From positions 62,001 to 126,000 of the forward strand of contig CAVOXO010000002.1 in the NCBI GenBank assembly GCA_963700425.1: a DNA stretch of 64,000 nt, given 5' to 3'. Under the pieces are notes generated by a model. The model saw only the letters and a list, made by a program, of their open reading frames with translations, made no database searches and was not told the DNA's origin. Below, in pieces: positions 26,779 to 35,445 of the stretch. How positions within the stretch are numbered: the first letter of the stretch is position 1; each line of letters starts with the position of its first letter. The position numbers and the translations under genes were made by a program. The DNA comes from CAVOXO01 sp963700425 (GTDB lineage: Bacteria > Actinomycetota > Acidimicrobiia > Acidimicrobiales > Microtrichaceae).

Positions 26779-28809
26779 TCAGGCGCTCCTTCGGCCGCGC
26801 CCGATCAGTGAACGCTTGTGTTCGATGAAGTCCACCAGAACGAAATCACCCAGTGTCTCGGGGGACGTGAAGAACGCCCGACCCCGATTGAGCTCGGTCA
26901 TCTTCTCGACGAAGTGCTGAAGTCCCCGATCGGCATCCAGCATGAAGGTGTTGATGCGGATGTCCTCCCGGGTCGCGGCCTTCACCTCCCGCAGCGTCGC
27001 GTCGACGGTCTCTCGCACCGGCGGGTAATGGAACTCGGGCTGTCCGTGCCGATTGATGTGGGCGGTCGGCTCGCCGTCGGTGATCATGAGGATCTGCTTG
27101 GTGCCGGTCTGGCGCGCCAGCAGGCGGCGGGCCAACTGGAAGCCATGGTGCATGTTGGTGCCGTAGACGAAGTCCCAGCTGACCTCCGGAAGCTGTGATG
27201 CATCGAGGTGGCGGGCCACCTCGCTGAAGCCGACAATGCCCAGATAATCGCGGGGATACTGCATCGAGATCAGCGAATGCAGCGCCATGGCCACCTTCTT
27301 GGCCGGAAGGAAGTTGTCACGCATCGGCATCGACAGCGACAGATCCAACATCAACACCGTCGACGAACGCACCTGGTTCTCGGTGCGTTCCACCTCGAAG
27401 TCGTCGGGGGACAACCGCACCGGGCCATCGGACAACCCTTCGCTCGATCGCCGTCGCACGGCGTTCGTCACCGTGCGTTCGATGTTCAGGTTGAACGGAT
27501 CGCCGTACTCGTAGGCCTTGGTCTCGTAGAGGCGCTCGTGACCCGCTCCGGCCGACTCGATTCGGTGGCCACCCATCAGATCCCTGCGAAGGTGGGTGAA
27601 CAACTCAGCCAGGGCGTTTCGTCCGAGCCGGCGAATACCCGCCGCCGTCAGCTCGAGCCGCCCCTCCTTCTGATTGACGAGGCCGGCGTCCTCGAGCATC
27701 TGGGCGAGCTCCTGGAGCGCTCCCAGTGACTCCGCGGTGTCATCGCCGGCCAGTTCCCTGACCCGATCGATGTCCACGTCCGCCAGGGCGCCGGCCTGCA
27801 CCGGGCCGCTGAGCATCTGTTCGAGCTGGTCGAGATCGGCCAGCTCCCCCATCATGTCCATCGCCTGGGCCATGTCGAGGGGGTCGACCCCCTCGAAGTC
27901 GTAGCTGCGTCCCCACCCTGCATCGGGAAAGAGCTGTTGGAGGTTGGAGCTGAGCTGGTCCATCTGCCAGCGGAGATCCATGTCCTCGAGCAGCTGGTTG
28001 GAGAGATCGGCGAGTTGTTGGCGTTGCTCGGGGGTCATCGAGGCCATGAGCGCCTGCATCTGGGCCATGCGCCGTGCCATCACCTCCAACAACTCGTCGA
28101 GCGTCTGGGGGTTCTCGGGGAACATGTCGCCGAACCGCTCCATGAATCGTGCGAAATCCGGCTCCTCTCCCGCGGCGCGCCGGCTGAGCATCCCGTTGAG
28201 CTCGGCCAACATGTCCTTGATGCGGGCCATGTCCTCGGGGGTCATGTCGGACATGGCGCCGGCCATCTGATCGACGGTCTGACTCATCAGCTCTTCGCGG
28301 AGACGATCGATGAGATCGGCGAAACGCTCCTGGGCCTCCGACGACGCGAAGTCGTAGCTCTCGAGCGATCGGACCTGGCCGGCCAGGTCCGACGGCAACA
28401 TGTCGAGGTGGAGCTGCCGCTCGGCGACGGACTGCGTCGTCAATTCCGACCGACGGGCGTCTCCGGACTCGGTCGCCTCGCGGGCCGTGTCGTCGAGGGC
28501 GTCGCGTTCGAGACCGACGACGTCACGGAGCTCCTTCGCGATCTCGTCGAAAACGCCCCCGAGGTCGAATCGGTCGAGCCGCTCCTGTCGTTGCTCGCGC
28601 AGCCGTTCGAGGATGTCCCGCATCCCCTCGATTCGCTCGCCGTTCCGATCACGGAAGCCCTCCTGGAGCATCCGACGGAGCGCGGCGTTGACGTCGCCGT
28701 GGTAGAGCAGATCATCGGTGAGTTGCTCGAGCAGGTGCTGGGCGTCGATGTCGAAGCCCCGCTGGGATCCGTCCCACGACGAGTAGAGGAAACGCGAAGA
28801 GCCCGGCAT
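26779..28809 (-). CDS. Large VWA-domain protein (MoxR partner type)
   Basis: 676 residues, intact, ATG 28809. The first 400 residues are a Q/E/M/D-rich alpha-helical region, likely coiled, including repeated MSDMTPEDMARIKDM-like segments. The C-terminal VWA domain has a metal-ion site: LMLDLSLSMPMRDN (DxSxS), GTNMHHG and LMITDGEPTAH. Known: such VWA proteins work with MoxR-type AAA+ ATPases to insert metals or to remodel complexes. The AAA+ gene is three genes upstream in the same direction, with an ABC transporter between. Confidence 0.85.
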   Translation of the reverse strand: MPGSSRFLYSSWDGSQRGFDIDAQHLLEQLTDDLLYHGDVNAALRRMLQEGFRDRNGERIEGMRDILERLREQRQERLDRFDLGGVFDEIAKELRDVVGLERDALDDTAREATESGDARRSELTTQSVAERQLHLDMLPSDLAGQVRSLESYDFASSEAQERFADLIDRLREELMSQTVDQMAGAMSDMTPEDMARIKDMLAELNGMLSRRAAGEEPDFARFMERFGDMFPENPQTLDELLEVMARRMAQMQALMASMTPEQRQQLADLSNQLLEDMDLRWQMDQLSSNLQQLFPDAGWGRSYDFEGVDPLDMAQAMDMMGELADLDQLEQMLSGPVQAGALADVDIDRVRELAGDDTAESLGALQELAQMLEDAGLVNQKEGRLELTAAGIRRLGRNALAELFTHLRRDLMGGHRIESAGAGHERLYETKAYEYGDPFNLNIERTVTNAVRRRSSEGLSDGPVRLSPDDFEVERTENQVRSSTVLMLDLSLSMPMRDNFLPAKKVAMALHSLISMQYPRDYLGIVGFSEVARHLDASQLPEVSWDFVYGTNMHHGFQLARRLLARQTGTKQILMITDGEPTAHINRHGQPEFHYPPVRETVDATLREVKAATREDIRINTFMLDADRGLQHFVEKMTELNRGRAFFTSPETLGDFVLVDFIEHKRSLIGRGRRSA

Positions 28810-28849
28810 GACCCCACACTAGGTCCGATGCGCGACGCTCCGTCCGGGC

Positions 28850-30457
28850 TCAGCGATGGGCACGTTGGTCCAACAGCTCGACGACGTCGAGTTCGCGTCG
28901 GATGATGGTCGATGTCGCCGTTCGGGCCGCCCACCGGCTGAGCGCGAGGTTGACGGCCACCGCAGCCACCACGACGGTCAGCGACACCAGCGGCCGACCC
29001 CACAGCGACCACACCAACAACCCCTCCACCGGGAGGACGAGGATCCCGATCATGAGGACGAATGCCAGGGACACCAGGCCGTTCACGCACCCGCGTGCGT
29101 CGGCCGACTGGTTGGACGCGAACGGGTTGCCCGAGTCGGGCACCGGCACCGCGACGTAGATCGACACCACCGATCCGACCGTCACGACCGTCGGGGTGGC
29201 GGCGAGGGTCGCCACCATCATCGCCACCAACTCGGTCCACCCACCGCTCCACCATGCTGTCGCCACCCCGGCCAGCGTCACCGGGACGAGGACCGACACG
29301 GTGGCGAGCAACCAACGTCCGGCCCACCGTGCCGACGGCGGCGGCGCGGCGACCACCTCGAGCCAGAACACATCGGAATCCACCCCGAGTTGGTTGGATG
29401 CGTACTGAACCGAGAACAGCATCGCCACCGGCGCTCCCAGGACGACCAGCGGGGACGAGGTCGAGCCACCGGCGACGATCGCCACCAGGTACACCAGACC
29501 GAGCGCCGAGCCCGTGAGCAGGCCGACCCGTCGGCCCGGTTGACGGACGAGGTAGATCATCTCCCGGGCGACCGACGCCCCGGGGGGCGTGCGGGGCAGG
29601 CGTGAGCGCGGGCCCACGAACAGCGGCAGCGCCGCGTCGTTCTGCGAGACCCGGCCCGACCCACGAGTGCCCGGGTCGGTGAGCAGCCGGTCGAGACCCT
29701 CCGACCACCAAGAGGCGAGGACGGCGATGAACGCCCACGTGAGAGCCAGGCGACCCGCCGCCTCGGCAATGTCGCCGTTGCGGCCGGCCAGCACCGCGTC
29801 GGCGACCCACCCCGGCGGGGTCCATCGGATCACCCGGACCACCGGATCGAACGAGCTCGGTTCGACGAACCGGAGGAGCTGGACCGCCGAGAAGATCGCG
29901 GCGCCGCTCATCGCCACGATCACCGACGCGACGTCGGCTCCCCTCCGGGATCTCGACGCCAATGCCAGCGACGTCGCCAGTGCCCGCGATCCCACCAGTG
30001 CCAGAACCAGGATCGTCACCGACGACGCCACCGCCACGACCAGCGATTCGAGGCCGACTCCCATTCCCACGACCAAGGCCGCACACCAGCTGATTCCGAC
30101 GAGGGGGGCAGGCCCCAGCAGACCGGCGGCGATCTGACCGCGACGAAGCTGTCGGCGTCGAAGGGGCAGCAGCACGAGCCGGGTGGGGTCGACCGTCTCG
30201 TCCACGCCGCCCGTGAGAAGAGGGATGACCCACCAGCCGATGACCAGGGCTCCGATCCCGACGACCACGATGCGCACCCGGGCGACGGGATCCCAGAAGT
30301 CCCGGAGGCCGACGAACGCGACGACCCCGAACGTCGACACCGCGGTCAGCGTCAACGCCCCCACGATGAGACCCAACGCGCCGACCGCGGAACGCGAGGT
30401 CCGCCGCATCCCGTTCACCATCAGCCTCCACTTGAGCGCGAGGAAGACCCGGGTCAT
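28850..30457 (-). CDS. ABC-2-like membrane protein of an ABC exporter
   Basis: 535 residues, intact. ATG 30457 overlaps the ATPase stop by ATGA. About 12-14 hydrophobic segments in two halves, e.g. SAVGALGLIVGALTLTAVST near the N-terminus and RVGLLTGSALGLVYLVAIVA in the middle, with a polar loop carrying PTRLVLLPLRRRQLRRGQ after helix 2 that is usual in large actinobacterial ABC-2 permeases. Together with the adjacent ATPase it should export a substrate, unknown. It lies within the AAA+ / VWA cluster. Confidence 0.8.
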   Translation of the reverse strand: MTRVFLALKWRLMVNGMRRTSRSAVGALGLIVGALTLTAVSTFGVVAFVGLRDFWDPVARVRIVVVGIGALVIGWWVIPLLTGGVDETVDPTRLVLLPLRRRQLRRGQIAAGLLGPAPLVGISWCAALVVGMGVGLESLVVAVASSVTILVLALVGSRALATSLALASRSRRGADVASVIVAMSGAAIFSAVQLLRFVEPSSFDPVVRVIRWTPPGWVADAVLAGRNGDIAEAAGRLALTWAFIAVLASWWSEGLDRLLTDPGTRGSGRVSQNDAALPLFVGPRSRLPRTPPGASVAREMIYLVRQPGRRVGLLTGSALGLVYLVAIVAGGSTSSPLVVLGAPVAMLFSVQYASNQLGVDSDVFWLEVVAAPPPSARWAGRWLLATVSVLVPVTLAGVATAWWSGGWTELVAMMVATLAATPTVVTVGSVVSIYVAVPVPDSGNPFASNQSADARGCVNGLVSLAFVLMIGILVLPVEGLLVWSLWGRPLVSLTVVVAAVAVNLALSRWAARTATSTIIRRELDVVELLDQRAHR

Positions 30458-31296
30458 GTGGCGTCGGTCGGCGGGGTGAGCCAATCCAGCTCGGTGGAGT
30501 CCTCGGGACGACCACCGACCGCCTCGATGAACACGTCCTCCAGTGGGCGCCCGTCCTGGACCTCGACCCGGGTGCCCGACCGAACGACCCGACCGAGGTG
30601 AACGATGGCCACGTGGGAACAAAGACGCTCCACCGTGTCCATCACGTGGCTGGAGATCACCACCGTCCCCCCCTGGCTGCAGTATCGGGTGAGCACGTCG
30701 GCGATCACCCTCGCCGAGACGGGGTCGACCGACTCGAACGGCTCGTCGAGGAAGACCACCCTGGGGGCGTGCAGGAGAGCGGCGGCGAGCGACACCTTCT
30801 TCCGCATGCCCGTCGAGTAGTCCGCGATGAGAGTGGTGCCGGCATCGTCGAGGCTCAGGACGTTCAGCAACGACGAGCTCCGTTGTGCGACCGCCTCGGG
30901 TTCGAGGCCTCGGAACATGCCCAGGTAGCAGAGGAACTCGGCGCCCGTCAGCCGCTCGAACAGGGGGAGATCGTCGGGCAGGGCACCGAAGTGGGCCTTG
31001 GCCTCGGTGGGGTCCGACCACACGGACACGCCGTCGACCCACACCTCTCCTTCGTCGGGCCGCAACAACGCGGTGCACATCTTCATGGTGGTCGACTTGC
31101 CCGCACCGTTGGGACCGACCATTCCGAAGAACGAACCCCTGGGGATGTCGAGGTCGATTCCGCCGACGGCGACGGTGGAACCGAACGTCTTGGTCAACCC
31201 ACGGATGACGACCGAGCGCGTGTGGGCTTCGGCTGCAGCGTCGACCGTCGGCGTGATCGGAGGGTCAGCTCCGGGCACGGTACTGGGACCGACCAC
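30454..31296 (-). CDS. ABC exporter ATP-binding protein
   Basis: 280 residues, intact. GTG 31296 (31278 is an alternative) overlaps the end of the upstream AAA+ gene by about 30 bases. Walker A GPNGAGKST near residue 66, Q-loop-like ALPDDLPLFERLT, signature YSTGMRKKVSLAAALLH and Walker B VVFLDEPFESVDP, His switch ISSHVMDTVERLC. This is the type found with ABC-2 permeases, which is the next gene. A shared 4-base overlap shows translational coupling. Confidence 0.88.
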   Translation of the reverse strand: MVGPSTVPGADPPITPTVDAAAEAHTRSVVIRGLTKTFGSTVAVGGIDLDIPRGSFFGMVGPNGAGKSTTMKMCTALLRPDEGEVWVDGVSVWSDPTEAKAHFGALPDDLPLFERLTGAEFLCYLGMFRGLEPEAVAQRSSSLLNVLSLDDAGTTLIADYSTGMRKKVSLAAALLHAPRVVFLDEPFESVDPVSARVIADVLTRYCSQGGTVVISSHVMDTVERLCSHVAIVHLGRVVRSGTRVEVQDGRPLEDVFIEAVGGRPEDSTELDWLTPPTDAT

Positions 31297-32668
31297 CTAC
31301 GGCATCCTTGTTGAGCCGTTTCGACAGGTGCAGCCCCTCGAGTGCCAACTCGACGGCGCACGCGGTCTCCGCCGCGGAGGGCGACGATCCGAAGAGGGAC
31401 TCGGTGATCCGCGCCAGAGCGGGCACGGCCTCACACAGGCCCACGTACGTCGACGCCGACACGTCGTCACCGCACTCCACCGGATCGAGGTCGACGAAGG
31501 CCTCGACCACGCCCGCGAGGTGGGCCGGGTCGAGCCGGTCACGGGCGACGGTGAGGACCGCGGCATGGAGGAGATGATCGATGATCTCGTCCTCGCGATC
31601 CTCCTCGAGGGAGTCGATCTCGATCTTCCCGGCCGTCGACGCCACGAGGGCCTCGAGATCGCACACACGTGGAACGACGTGGGCCTCGCCGAGCCTCAGG
31701 CTCCGGCGCGTCGCGTTGGCGGCGAGCGCCTCGTAGTTGGCGACGCTGAGTCGGACCGACACCCCGCTCCGCTGGGAGATGTGTGGACTCTGTCTCGCCA
31801 GCTGGGAGAACGTCGCGACGATCTCCGCCATCACCTCGGGGACCTCGACGTCGACGCCGTCGATGCCGCCGACCACGGCCTCGGCAGCGATGATGGTCAT
31901 CTCGGTCCCGACATCATGGGGATAGTGGGTACGGATCTGCGACCCGAAGCGATCCTTCAGCGGCGTGATGAGTCGCCCGCGATTCGTGTAGTCCTCGGGG
32001 TTGGCCGACGCCACCAACATGACGTCGAGCGGCAGGCGGATCTTGTAGCCCCGCACCTGGACATCCCTCTCCTCCATCACGTTCAGGAGACCCACCTGGA
32101 TCCGCTCGGCCAGATCGGGAAGTTCGTTGATGGCGAAGACACCTCTGTTGGTCCGCGGCACGAGTCCGTAGTGAAGTGTGAGCTCGTCGGAGAGGTAGCG
32201 GCCTTCGGCCACCTTGATCGGATCGACCTCGCCGATGAGATCCGCGATGGACGTATCGGGTGTGGCCAGCTTCTCCCCGTAGCGTTCGCTGCGGTGAACC
32301 CAGTCGATGGGGGTGTCGTCGCCCATCTCCTCCACCAGGCTTCGTGCCATGGCCGACACCGGGGCGCTCGGATCGTCGTTGATCTCGGATCCGGCGACGA
32401 TGGGCATCCATTCGTCGAGGAGACCCACGAGGCTGCGGATCATCCGGGTCTTCGCCTGACCGCGCTCACCGAGGAAGATGATGTCGTGGCCCGCCAACAA
32501 CGCGTTCTCGAGTTGGGGGACCACGGTGTCCTCGTACCCGACGATCCCGTCGAAGAGAGGCAGCCCGGCGCGGATCGCAGCGACGGCGTTGGCACGGATC
32601 TCGTCTCGGACCGACCGGGAGTGCCAGCCCGAGTCGGTCAACTCACCGAGGGTGCGCGGCCGGGTCAT
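31265..32668 (-). CDS. MoxR/BchI-like AAA+ ATPase
   Basis: 467 residues, intact, ATG 32668. Walker A variant FLGERGQAKTRM near residue 78 (GxxGxxKT), sensor and pre-Walker B features include the insert RGVFAINELPDLAERIQVGL with the NELPDL box typical of magnesium-chelatase-like and MoxR ATPases, followed by VMLVASANPEDYTNRGRL. The C-terminal half is alpha-helical. These remodel protein complexes together with a VWA partner, here encoded at 26.8-28.8 kb in the same direction. Divergent from the L,D-transpeptidase gene across 96 bases. Confidence 0.87.
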   Translation of the reverse strand: MTRPRTLGELTDSGWHSRSVRDEIRANAVAAIRAGLPLFDGIVGYEDTVVPQLENALLAGHDIIFLGERGQAKTRMIRSLVGLLDEWMPIVAGSEINDDPSAPVSAMARSLVEEMGDDTPIDWVHRSERYGEKLATPDTSIADLIGEVDPIKVAEGRYLSDELTLHYGLVPRTNRGVFAINELPDLAERIQVGLLNVMEERDVQVRGYKIRLPLDVMLVASANPEDYTNRGRLITPLKDRFGSQIRTHYPHDVGTEMTIIAAEAVVGGIDGVDVEVPEVMAEIVATFSQLARQSPHISQRSGVSVRLSVANYEALAANATRRSLRLGEAHVVPRVCDLEALVASTAGKIEIDSLEEDREDEIIDHLLHAAVLTVARDRLDPAHLAGVVEAFVDLDPVECGDDVSASTYVGLCEAVPALARITESLFGSSPSAAETACAVELALEGLHLSKRLNKDAVGGRSQYRARS

Positions 32669-32764
32669 GGGCGCAACCTAGCGGACGCGTCGAGCGGGCT
32701 CTCGCGCTGCGACGGGAGGGACTCAACTGAGGGACGCGGGCGTCGTTCGGATAGCCTGTCCGCC

Positions 32765-33478
32765 ATGACTGCCACGTCCCGAACCTCCCGGCGCGGTCTC
32801 GCCACCGCTCTCCTGCTCACCCTCTCATCACTGGCGCTGGTATGGGCGTCACCGGCTTCCGCTGCGGTGAGCCAGGAGGCGCCGGTCGACGGATTCGCCC
32901 TCGTCGGTCCCGAGTACCGGGAAGGCAGCACCGGCGTCGAGGTGTTCTGGATGCAGATCCAGCTGGTCAATCGGGGCTTCTTCCTGTCGGACTTCGCCGG
33001 GTACTACGGAGCATCGACCCGTCACGCGGTGACGGCCATGCAGAAGTACTTCGGGCTTCCGCGGACCGGCCGTGTCGACGCTCTCACCCGGTTCGCCCTT
33101 GCCGGGGTCGACGATCGGGTCTCGCCGCGTTTCGCCATCGGTGGCCGTGCCATCGACATCGACCTGGGTCGCCAGATCATGTTCACCACCGTCGAAGGTG
33201 GCACCGAGTGGGTGTTCGACATCTCCTCCGGCAAGGGGTCGACGCCAACGCCGAGGGGGATCTTCCGGGTCCAGCGGCAGATCAACGCCCTGCGGGTCTC
33301 GCGCCTGGGCCAACTGTGGCGACCGAAGTACTTCACCGGTGGCTACGCCATTCACGGGTCTCCGAGCGTGCCCAACTACCCGGCCAGCCACGGGTGTGTG
33401 CGCCTGACCAACCAGGAGATCGACTACATCTGGGGCGCCGGTCTGGCACCGATCGGCACACCGATGGTGATCGTCTAG
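32765..33478 (+). CDS. L,D-transpeptidase with peptidoglycan-binding domain
   Basis: 237 residues, intact, ATG 32765. Signal peptide with twin basic residues (RTSRRGLATALLLTLSSLAL, cut after ASA). A peptidoglycan-binding helix bundle (STGVEVFWMQIQLVNRGFF, YGASTRHAVTAMQKYFGLP) at residues 55-110 precedes a YkuD catalytic domain with GGYAIHGSPSVPNYPASHGC then VRL, the HxnSHGChR active site with Cys nucleophile. It makes 3-3 cross-links or attaches proteins to peptidoglycan. Confidence 0.93.
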   Translation: MTATSRTSRRGLATALLLTLSSLALVWASPASAAVSQEAPVDGFALVGPEYREGSTGVEVFWMQIQLVNRGFFLSDFAGYYGASTRHAVTAMQKYFGLPRTGRVDALTRFALAGVDDRVSPRFAIGGRAIDIDLGRQIMFTTVEGGTEWVFDISSGKGSTPTPRGIFRVQRQINALRVSRLGQLWRPKYFTGGYAIHGSPSVPNYPASHGCVRLTNQEIDYIWGAGLAPIGTPMVIV

Positions 33479-33496
33479 CCACAGCGAGTGGTTGAG

Positions 33497-33515
33497 TGGC
33501 CGCGTTGTGCGGCCA
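33497..33515 (+). terminator. Short hairpin after L,D-transpeptidase gene
   Basis: TGGCCGC, loop GTTGT, GCGGCCA: a perfect 7-bp stem 18 bases after the stop. The remaining 140 bases to the next gene hold only the ribosome site for the lipoprotein and an A/T-rich TGATAAACCTGTCAGATC segment that could be its promoter. Confidence 0.45.
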
Positions 33516-33656
33516 GAACGCAGCCGGGGCGGCGGGTGGAACGTGCCGAAAGACATCGGGACGGCACGAGTCTCGCCGTTGACGCGCTCTCCCGCGGCCT
33601 GATAAACCTGTCAGATCACCCATCGAGGGGCGGTGGGGCTACCTTGGAGGATCCAT

Positions 33657-35306
33657 ATGCGCGTTCGTCGTGCTCTGTTCCCGTTGCTCGGGCTACTCGC
33701 GCTCGTGGCAACGGCATGCCCGCCACAACCAGGCGGCGGAGGTGGAACCACCACCACCACCACAACGACCACCTCGACCACGACGACAACGACGACGTTG
33801 GCCGATGCCGATGGAGACGGGTTCAACACCGGGTCCGACTGCAACGACAACGACAACACGATCTATCCCGGAGCGCCCGACGCTCCCGGCGACGAGATCG
33901 ACCAGAACTGCGACGGGGTGGACGGCGACCAGACGACCGCCATCTTCGTCAGCGCCAACACCGGGGTCGACAACTCCACGTGCGGTGACATCGGCACCCC
34001 GTGTGCCTCCATCACCCAGGGCCAGGTGCGTTCCGCGACCACCGGAAAGCCCGACATCCTCGTGGCGGGCGGCAACTACGCGAAGTTCACCCTGGTCGAC
34101 GGATCACGGGTGGTCGGTGGCTACAACTCGGCCACCTGGTCCAACGGCGTGGGCGGCTCGACGACCAACGTCGCCGCTGCGTTCGACGCCTCGGTCAACG
34201 CCCGGGTCGGCGTCATCGCCGACGGGATCTCCAGCGCCACGCTGCTGGCCGACGTCACGGTCAACGGCGCCAGCGCCGCCCCGGGCCAGTCCACGTACGG
34301 CGTGGTCGTCAAGAACTCGACCTCTGCCTTGGTGCTCGACACCGTCAAGATCAACGGCGGCACCGCTGGAGCGGGCGCCAGCGGAAACGCCGGAACCAGC
34401 GTCGGCGGATCTGCGTCGTCGGGCAACGCCGGTGGCGGCGGATCCGAGCCGGGCGGCGTCTGCAACGACACCTCGGCCGGTGCCGGCGGCTCCGGATCCG
34501 GAGGCGGGGGCAACGGCGGCAAGGGCGGCACCATCGACAACAACTGCCTGTTCGGCCTGAGCGCAACGGCCGGTAGCCCAGGCGCCAATGCCGGAGCCGC
34601 CATCGGCGGTGCCGGTGGTCTTCCGGATAACACGGCCCTGATCGGCTGCGACTCCAACGGCCTTCCCACACCGGGCGGAGCGGGAGGCAACGGCGCGGCA
34701 GGAGCCAACGGTTCCAACGGGGCCGGAGGTAGCGCATCACTCGGTGCGGTCGCAGCCGGCCTGTGGGTCCCCTCCGGTGGCAACGGCAACATCGGCACCC
34801 TTGGTGCCAACGGCGCACCAGGAGCCGGCGGCGGCGGCGGCGGCGCCTCCGACTGCAACCTCGACGACTCCGGGGCCGGCGGCGGCGGCGGCGGAGCCGG
34901 CGGAGCTCGTGCCACTGCGGCCGGAACGGGCGGTGGTTCGGGCCACGCCTCCGTCGCCCTCAACCTCATCGCCTCCAGCCCCACGCTCATCGGCGTGCAG
35001 ATCACCCTCGGTACCGGTGGTGCCGGTGGTGCCGGCGGTGCCGGCGGAACCGGTCAGAACGGTGGTGCCGGTGGTGCCGGCGGGGCCGGATTCGACGACG
35101 GTGGTGCCGGCGGGAACGGCGGTACCGGCGGCAAGGGTGGCAACAGCGGTGGCGGTGGCGGCGGTGCCGGTGGTCCGGCCATCGGCATGGCCCGCAGCGG
35201 CGCTTCCACCCCGGTCGGAGCACCGACCTACAGCGGTGGCGCCGGTGGTGCCGGGGGCTCGCCCTCGGGTGCGACCGGAGCGGTGCAGAACAGCGTCACC
35301 TACTGA
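33657..35306 (+). CDS. Glycine-rich lipoprotein with metal-binding and beta-helix-like regions
   Basis: 549 residues. ATG 33657, GGAGG 6 bases upstream. Lipobox LVATAC at about residues 16-21 predicts a lipid-anchored surface protein. Then a Thr-only linker (two runs of Thr around one Ser), a calcium/copper-type motif DADGDGFNTGSDCNDNDNT with NCDGVDGD, resembling MopE-type metal-binding repeats, then a beta-helix-like region (TGVDNSTCGDIGTPCASITQ, VAGGNYAKFTLVDGS) and finally about 200 residues of Gly/Ala/Asn-rich repeats such as GGAGGAGGAGG. The beta-helix part resembles that of the prepilin at 56.2-59.1 kb. Probably a surface or matrix protein; it is not related to mycobacterial PE proteins, as it lacks the PE domain. 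Confidence 0.8.
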   Translation: MRVRRALFPLLGLLALVATACPPQPGGGGGTTTTTTTTTSTTTTTTTLADADGDGFNTGSDCNDNDNTIYPGAPDAPGDEIDQNCDGVDGDQTTAIFVSANTGVDNSTCGDIGTPCASITQGQVRSATTGKPDILVAGGNYAKFTLVDGSRVVGGYNSATWSNGVGGSTTNVAAAFDASVNARVGVIADGISSATLLADVTVNGASAAPGQSTYGVVVKNSTSALVLDTVKINGGTAGAGASGNAGTSVGGSASSGNAGGGGSEPGGVCNDTSAGAGGSGSGGGGNGGKGGTIDNNCLFGLSATAGSPGANAGAAIGGAGGLPDNTALIGCDSNGLPTPGGAGGNGAAGANGSNGAGGSASLGAVAAGLWVPSGGNGNIGTLGANGAPGAGGGGGGASDCNLDDSGAGGGGGGAGGARATAAGTGGGSGHASVALNLIASSPTLIGVQITLGTGGAGGAGGAGGTGQNGGAGGAGGAGFDDGGAGGNGGTGGKGGNSGGGGGGAGGPAIGMARSGASTPVGAPTYSGGAGGAGGSPSGATGAVQNSVTY

Positions 35307-35322
35307 TCCGTCAGGACGACGA

Positions 35323-35360
35323 GCGAGAAGGGGCCGTCCCACCGGGCGGCCCCTTCTCGC
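35323..35360 (+). terminator. Strong rho-independent-type hairpin after glycine-rich lipoprotein gene
   Basis: GCGAGAAGGGGCCG pairs perfectly with CGGCCCCTTCTCGC (14 bp, 10-base loop), 17 bases after the stop. There is no U-run, but the stem is the longest in this part of the window and separates the lipoprotein gene from the GH2-like gene. Confidence 0.8.
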
Positions 35361-35445
35361 GCCTGGCCCTCGCCACGCCCCGTGTCGGTGACGGCGACGG
35401 CGCGACGGCGACGAGCGAGCCCCGCTGCCGTTAGCGTCGTCGGGC

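Noticed and set aside
30998..32764. Long rightward open frame ahead of the L,D-transpeptidase, opposite the AAA+ ATPase
   Set aside because: The upstream part is a shadow of the AAA+ ATPase and ABC ATPase genes; the real protein starts at the signal peptide, ATG 32765.
33657..35306. PE-PGRS protein of mycobacteria
   Set aside because: The glycine-rich tail looks similar, but there is a lipobox and a MopE-like segment instead of a PE domain.
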